A stretch of DNA of 24,045 bases, taken from CAZFMJ01 sp964520045. GTDB taxonomy: Bacteria > Elusimicrobiota > Elusimicrobia > Elusimicrobiales > CAZFMJ01. Position numbers and translations under genes: made by a program. The notes below the pieces were generated by a model that did no database searches, was not told the DNA's origin, and worked only from the letters and a program-made list of their open reading frames with translations. Within the stretch, counting starts at the first letter, position 1, and each line of letters begins with the position of its first letter. The stretch lies in assembly GCA_964520045.1 (NCBI GenBank), contig CAZFMJ010000042.1:1-24045 (forward strand). The letters run 5' to 3'. Positions 20,972-24,045 of this stretch are shown in pieces.

Positions 20972-21265
20972 ATGCAGATTTTTCTCGCAGTATGCGCAGG
21001 AATCGCGACGACAGCTCTGGTGACGGTGGCGGTGCACATGGTGCTGACTCTTACGCAGGTGCGCAAAACGGCGAAAGCCGTTGAATTACTGGCGCTTAAT
21101 GCCGACGGAAAAATGAACGCTCTCAACGGAATGTTCAGCGCTGTAAGCTCGCTTACAGCCGGACTGCAGTCCGGCTGGCTTAAAGCCGCTCAGTTCGCAT
21201 TCGGTCTGATATCCGGATACAAAAAAGCTCATTCCGCATGCGGCGAAGATGCGGATAAGGACTAA
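20972..21265 (+). CDS. Small DUF948-like membrane protein
   Basis: A 97-residue protein with one N-terminal transmembrane helix (FLAVCAGIATTALVTVAVHMVL, about residues 3-25). An amphipathic helical stretch follows (RKTAKAVELLALNADGKMNALNG) and a Ser/Gly-rich C-terminal part. It resembles DUF948 (YoxC-like) proteins of unknown function that often precede envelope or signalling genes. The ATG at 20972 has a GGAGG 6 nt upstream (20961-20965). The longer frame from 20906 begins in repeat DNA and is rejected. The cyclic-nucleotide-binding gene follows after 5 nt. Confidence 0.7.
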   Translation: MQIFLAVCAGIATTALVTVAVHMVLTLTQVRKTAKAVELLALNADGKMNALNGMFSAVSSLTAGLQSGWLKAAQFAFGLISGYKKAHSACGEDADKD

Positions 21266-21270
21266 TATCT

Positions 21271-21810
21271 ATGAACTTTAAGCAGTTATTTGAATTTGCC
21301 CTTGACCCTGAAATACAGGCAAAGCGGGATTTCCTAAAACATCTCCCCCTCTTTAAGGGACTGCGCAACAAAGATCTGATACATGTCATAAAAAGCCTTC
21401 AGGAAAGGGTTTATCTCAAGGGCGAGACTATCTTCAGCGAGGGCGACATAGGCCGAGGGCTTTTTATTACGGTTTCCGGAAGCGTGAAGCTTACGCACTA
21501 CTGCAGTGAGCAGAAAAAAGAAGAACTGCTGGCGGTTCTTCACCCCGGCGAATATTTTGGAGAGATGGCCCTTCTTGAAGAAATGCCGCGCATGGCGTCC
21601 GCCGTAGCGTCGGAAAACGCGAAAGTTTTCATATTATATAAAGTGAAGCTTGATTCGCTTCTTTTTGACTCACCGAGAGTCGGAGTGGTGATAGCTACGC
21701 ATCTTGCTCAGGTCCTGTCCGCAAGACTCAGAGCCAAAAACCCGCCGGCGAAGCAAGAAGCGCAGATAGTTCCGCTTGGAGATATTTCACTCAATGCAGA
21801 TAAACGATAA
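21271..21810 (+). CDS. Cyclic-nucleotide-binding domain protein without output domain
   Basis: A 179-residue protein. Residues 22-135 form a cNMP-binding domain (FLKHLPLFKGLRNKDLIHVI, GETIFSEGDIGRGLFITVSG, then the phosphate-binding cassette GEYFGEMALLEEMPRMASAV with its arginine). The C-terminal 40 residues hold a helix (VVIATHLAQVLSARLRAKN) but no helix-turn-helix or other output domain, so it is not a CRP-type transcription factor. It probably binds cAMP, c-di-GMP or a related ligand and acts through a partner. It is the middle gene of a three-gene operon: 5 nt after the DUF948 gene and overlapping the PerM permease by 17 nt. A regulatory role for that permease is an inference from coupling. 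Confidence 0.88.
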   Translation: MNFKQLFEFALDPEIQAKRDFLKHLPLFKGLRNKDLIHVIKSLQERVYLKGETIFSEGDIGRGLFITVSGSVKLTHYCSEQKKEELLAVLHPGEYFGEMALLEEMPRMASAVASENAKVFILYKVKLDSLLFDSPRVGVVIATHLAQVLSARLRAKNPPAKQEAQIVPLGDISLNADKR

Positions 21811-22879
21811 AAGACCGGCCCAATTCATAGCGCCCGCGGTCATACTACTGTCCTTTTTTACGCTCATATACACGGCAAAGACCTCGGCATTTCCCTTTTT
21901 TCTGAGCCTCGCCGCGGCGTATCTTATAAATCCCATAATAGAATTTTTCCATGTGCGCGGCATAAAGCGCATCTATGCGGTGGCCGGCCTTTATCTCGTC
22001 GCCGGCGCCATAGCCACGATGCTCATTATGTATCTGGTATCCCTTGCCTCGCAGGAGCTGTCTCTTCTTCAGACCGAATGGCCGGTATATTATAAAAAAA
22101 TACAGGCCGTGCTTTTGAATGCGCAGGGAAAACTGGCGGTAAAATATCCTTATCTTGAAAATTATTACGCCGCGTGGGGCGGACACCTCGGCTCAAAAGC
22201 GGCGTATATTATTGAAGGCATACCCGCCTTTATTTTAAGCCTGGCGCCGGCGTTAAGCCTGCTTATTCTTGTGCCGTTTATAACCTTTTTTCTCCTGCTG
22301 GAAGGCGCAAATATACAAAACTACGTGCTTGACCTTCTCCCCTCCCGCCATGTGGAACTAGCCCTGCACATAATTTCAGAAGTGGACGGATCTCTGGGTA
22401 ATTATCTGCGCGGCATATTAACCGAAGCATTCTGCCTGTTTCTGCTGGCTTTGGGAGGGCTTCTGCTGATGAAGCTTGACTATGCGGCAGCCATAGCCGT
22501 AGTAGTGGGCATAACCAGCCTGATACCTTATCTGGGCGCCATAGTCGGCGGCATTCTTGCGGTTACGGCGGCCTTTATACAATATTACAGCGTATGGCCG
22601 ATGATAAAGGTGCTGATATTTTTCGCGGGTCTGAGATTCCTTGACGACTGGCTGCTTCAGCCGCTTATAATGAAAAAGGCCGTGGAACTGCACCCCGCCA
22701 TAATTCTTTTCGCGCTGTTGTGCGGAGGCGAACTTTTCGGAATATGGGGGCTTATTTTCGCCATACCCGCGGCCTGCGTGATAAAAGTTTTCCTGACGAT
22801 AATTCTCGAGCTTCATAGAAGCGAATTCGGCTGGAGGCCGAAGTCGGAATCGATAAAAGTAAGCATACCGTATACATAA
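21794..22879 (+). CDS. AI-2E family (PerM-like) transporter
   Basis: A 361-residue polytopic membrane protein of the AI-2E/PerM family. It has about eight transmembrane helices: two at the start (FIAPAVILLSFFTLIYTA, FPFFLSLAAAYLINPIIEFF), one near 60-85, a soluble segment (about 95-150), then a C-terminal bundle. The bundle includes LSLLILVPFITFFLLLEGA, FCLFLLALGGLLLM, ITSLIPYLGAIVGG and ELFGIWGLIFAIPAACVIKV. The motif around SLIPYLGAIVG and the P-Y-G and LQPLIM elements are characteristic. Members export small molecules or sodium; the substrate here is unknown. The ATG at 21794 lies inside the 3' end of the cyclic-nucleotide-binding gene (17-nt overlap) with TTGGAG upstream. Confidence 0.88.
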   Translation: MQINDKRPAQFIAPAVILLSFFTLIYTAKTSAFPFFLSLAAAYLINPIIEFFHVRGIKRIYAVAGLYLVAGAIATMLIMYLVSLASQELSLLQTEWPVYYKKIQAVLLNAQGKLAVKYPYLENYYAAWGGHLGSKAAYIIEGIPAFILSLAPALSLLILVPFITFFLLLEGANIQNYVLDLLPSRHVELALHIISEVDGSLGNYLRGILTEAFCLFLLALGGLLLMKLDYAAAIAVVVGITSLIPYLGAIVGGILAVTAAFIQYYSVWPMIKVLIFFAGLRFLDDWLLQPLIMKKAVELHPAIILFALLCGGELFGIWGLIFAIPAACVIKVFLTIILELHRSEFGWRPKSESIKVSIPYT

Positions 22880-23112
22880 GAGGACGGTAAACGGTAGATG
22901 GTAGACGGCAAACAGAAAAAAACCAAAAGAACACTTAACAGTAAAGATTTATAAAAAAATAAAGATCGATACTCACACGAAGACGCCAAGACACGGAGAA
23001 AAACATAAAAAAAGAAACAGGAGACAGAAGAAGAAAAAAATAACCGGAAAGATTTATTTTTCTATTTACTCTTCCATCTACCATCTCCCGTCTACCCTCT
23101 ACCATCCCCATA
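22880..23112. repeat. Repeat island between PerM and RlmI genes
   Basis: Left arm GACGGTAAACGGTAGATGGT then AGACGGC (22883-22909), CACACGAAGACGCCAAGACA (22975-22994), a purine-rich centre, and right arm CTTCCATCTACCATCTCCCG then TCTACCCTCTACC (23071-23103). No gene is present. Confidence 0.75.
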
Positions 23113-23114
23113 TT

Positions 23115-24045
23115 ATGGAAATAAAAACGGAAGTTAAATTAAAACGCGGGGAAGACAGGCGCATCTCCTCCGGCCATTTATGGATTTTTTCAAATGAGCT
23201 CGAAACAGTCGACTCCACCATAGAGCCCGGCTCGCTCTGTAGCGTTCTCTCTTCTTCCGGCGTAAAAATAGGCTCCGGCTTTTTTAATCCCAAAAGCCTC
23301 ATAGCCGTCAGAATGCTCGCGGAAGGAAACGGTCTTTTGCGTGATGACTTTATAAAACGCAGGATTGAAAAGGCTTTCCGATACAGGCAGGAAATAGGGC
23401 TTTGCGATTACTGCAGAATATGCCACGGCGAGTCCGACCGTCTGCCGGGGCTTATAATAGACAGGTACGGCTCCGTTTTTGTCGTTGAAATCCTTTCCGC
23501 AGGAATGGAGAAATTCCGCCCGGAAATAATAGCCGCAATAACCGAGATATTCAAGCCTGCCGGAATATATCTCAAAAACGACCATGAATTCCGCAAACTA
23601 GAAGGACTCAATCTCATTCCAGAAACGGCATACGGCGAAGTGCCCGAAACCGTAATTGTGGAAGAAGACGGCCTTAAATTTCAGGCTGTCATAAAAGAAG
23701 GCCAAAAAACGGGTTTTTTCTTCGACCAGAGGGAAAACAGGCAGTTTTTAAAACCATTTTTCAAAAACAGGCAGGTGCTTGACCTTTACTGCTATACCGG
23801 AGCTTTTGCCATAACCGCGGCGGCCTCGGGAGCAAAACAGGCATGGGGCATAGACTCCTGCCTGAGCTCGATAGAATTGGCCAAAAAAAACGCCGAACTA
23901 AACGGCGTAAAAGAAAAAGCCGTCTTTCAGAAAGGCGATGCGCAAGCGGCGCTTTCAGCGCTCAAAGCCGGAGGAATGCCCGCCAGCCCGGACTTTATAC
24001 TTCTTGACCCGCCTAATCTTGTCAGGAACAGAAAACATCTTCCTC
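23115..24045 (+). CDS. RlmI-like class I SAM-dependent rRNA methyltransferase, cut at right edge
   Basis: The first 310 residues of a large-subunit rRNA methyltransferase. An N-terminal PUA-like region (GHLWIFSNELETV) is followed by the central DRLPGLIIDRYGSVFVVEIL and GQKTGFFFDQRENR, which mark the RlmI/RlmK family. The Rossmann fold has motif I at VLDLYCYTGAFAI (from residue 221) and motif IV at LLDPPN (Asp298). RlmI methylates C5 of a cytosine in 23S rRNA; whether this protein has the same target is not shown. Three cysteines at 97, 100 and 103 (CDYCRIC) precede the HGESD motif, where the family usually has none. The C-terminus lies outside the window. The ATG at 23115 directly follows a repeat arm, without a Shine-Dalgarno. 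Confidence 0.9.
   Translation, partial: MEIKTEVKLKRGEDRRISSGHLWIFSNELETVDSTIEPGSLCSVLSSSGVKIGSGFFNPKSLIAVRMLAEGNGLLRDDFIKRRIEKAFRYRQEIGLCDYCRICHGESDRLPGLIIDRYGSVFVVEILSAGMEKFRPEIIAAITEIFKPAGIYLKNDHEFRKLEGLNLIPETAYGEVPETVIVEEDGLKFQAVIKEGQKTGFFFDQRENRQFLKPFFKNRQVLDLYCYTGAFAITAAASGAKQAWGIDSCLSSIELAKKNAELNGVKEKAVFQKGDAQAALSALKAGGMPASPDFILLDPPNLVRNRKHLP

Overview
The window is chromosomal DNA from an uncultured bacterium, probably a metagenome-derived scaffold because a 10-N assembly gap lies inside one gene. The cell envelope looks Gram-negative: there are three predicted lipoproteins, two SurA/PrsA-type parvulins and a D-Ala-D-Ala ligase. The cell looks motile (motA, motB, flbD) and anaerobic or microaerophilic (rubrerythrin, desulfoferrodoxin, flavin reductase-rubredoxin). 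Codon use is fairly even in GC. The dense, short, degenerate intergenic repeats resemble those of uncultured groundwater phyla such as Elusimicrobiota or Omnitrophota; that placement is a weak inference. No rRNA, tRNA, CRISPR array, transposase or phage gene was seen.

Layout: 1-472 is a partial secreted-type protein leaving the left edge. 900-1988 holds two toxin-antitoxin-like pairs: DUF4160/DUF2442, and hicB followed by a hicA broken by a 35-bp palindromic insertion. 2389-4312 encodes two overlapping parvulin lipoproteins, followed by pdxA. 5795-9281 has a PrcB-like membrane protein divergent from a 732-residue GYF-domain membrane protein. 9547-11849 is ddl and mnmA on the minus strand. 11957-14964 is a minus-strand motility operon (flbD, motA, motB, lipoprotein), divergent from a response regulator/GAF histidine kinase pair (14987-16797). 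16898-17686 is a TIGR02757 protein. 17810-19739 is an oxygen-defence cluster (rbr, dfx, flavin reductase-rubredoxin), convergent with a CDF metal exporter that contains the gap. 20972-22879 is DUF948, a cyclic-nucleotide-binding protein and an AI-2E/PerM permease. 23115 to the right edge is an RlmI-like methyltransferase.

The most unusual signal is between and inside the genes. Most intergenic regions are repeat islands with a common plan: purine-rich degenerate short repeats on the left, their pyrimidine-rich complements on the right, and small hairpin elements between. The plan holds whatever the direction of the flanking genes. Two hairpin families keep their pairing through compensatory base changes between copies. 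Related short palindromes also sit inside genes: in frame in pdxA and ddl, frameshifting in hicA, at the C-terminus of the TIGR02757 gene, and at the domain junction of the flavin reductase-rubredoxin. This resembles the Rickettsia palindromic elements in behaviour, with different sequences.

A second theme is initiation. Several genes lack a Shine-Dalgarno sequence and have a -10-like hexamer 6-9 nt before the ATG, which suggests leaderless mRNAs. Others (rbr, dfx, motA, the GYF gene) have clear Shine-Dalgarno sequences.
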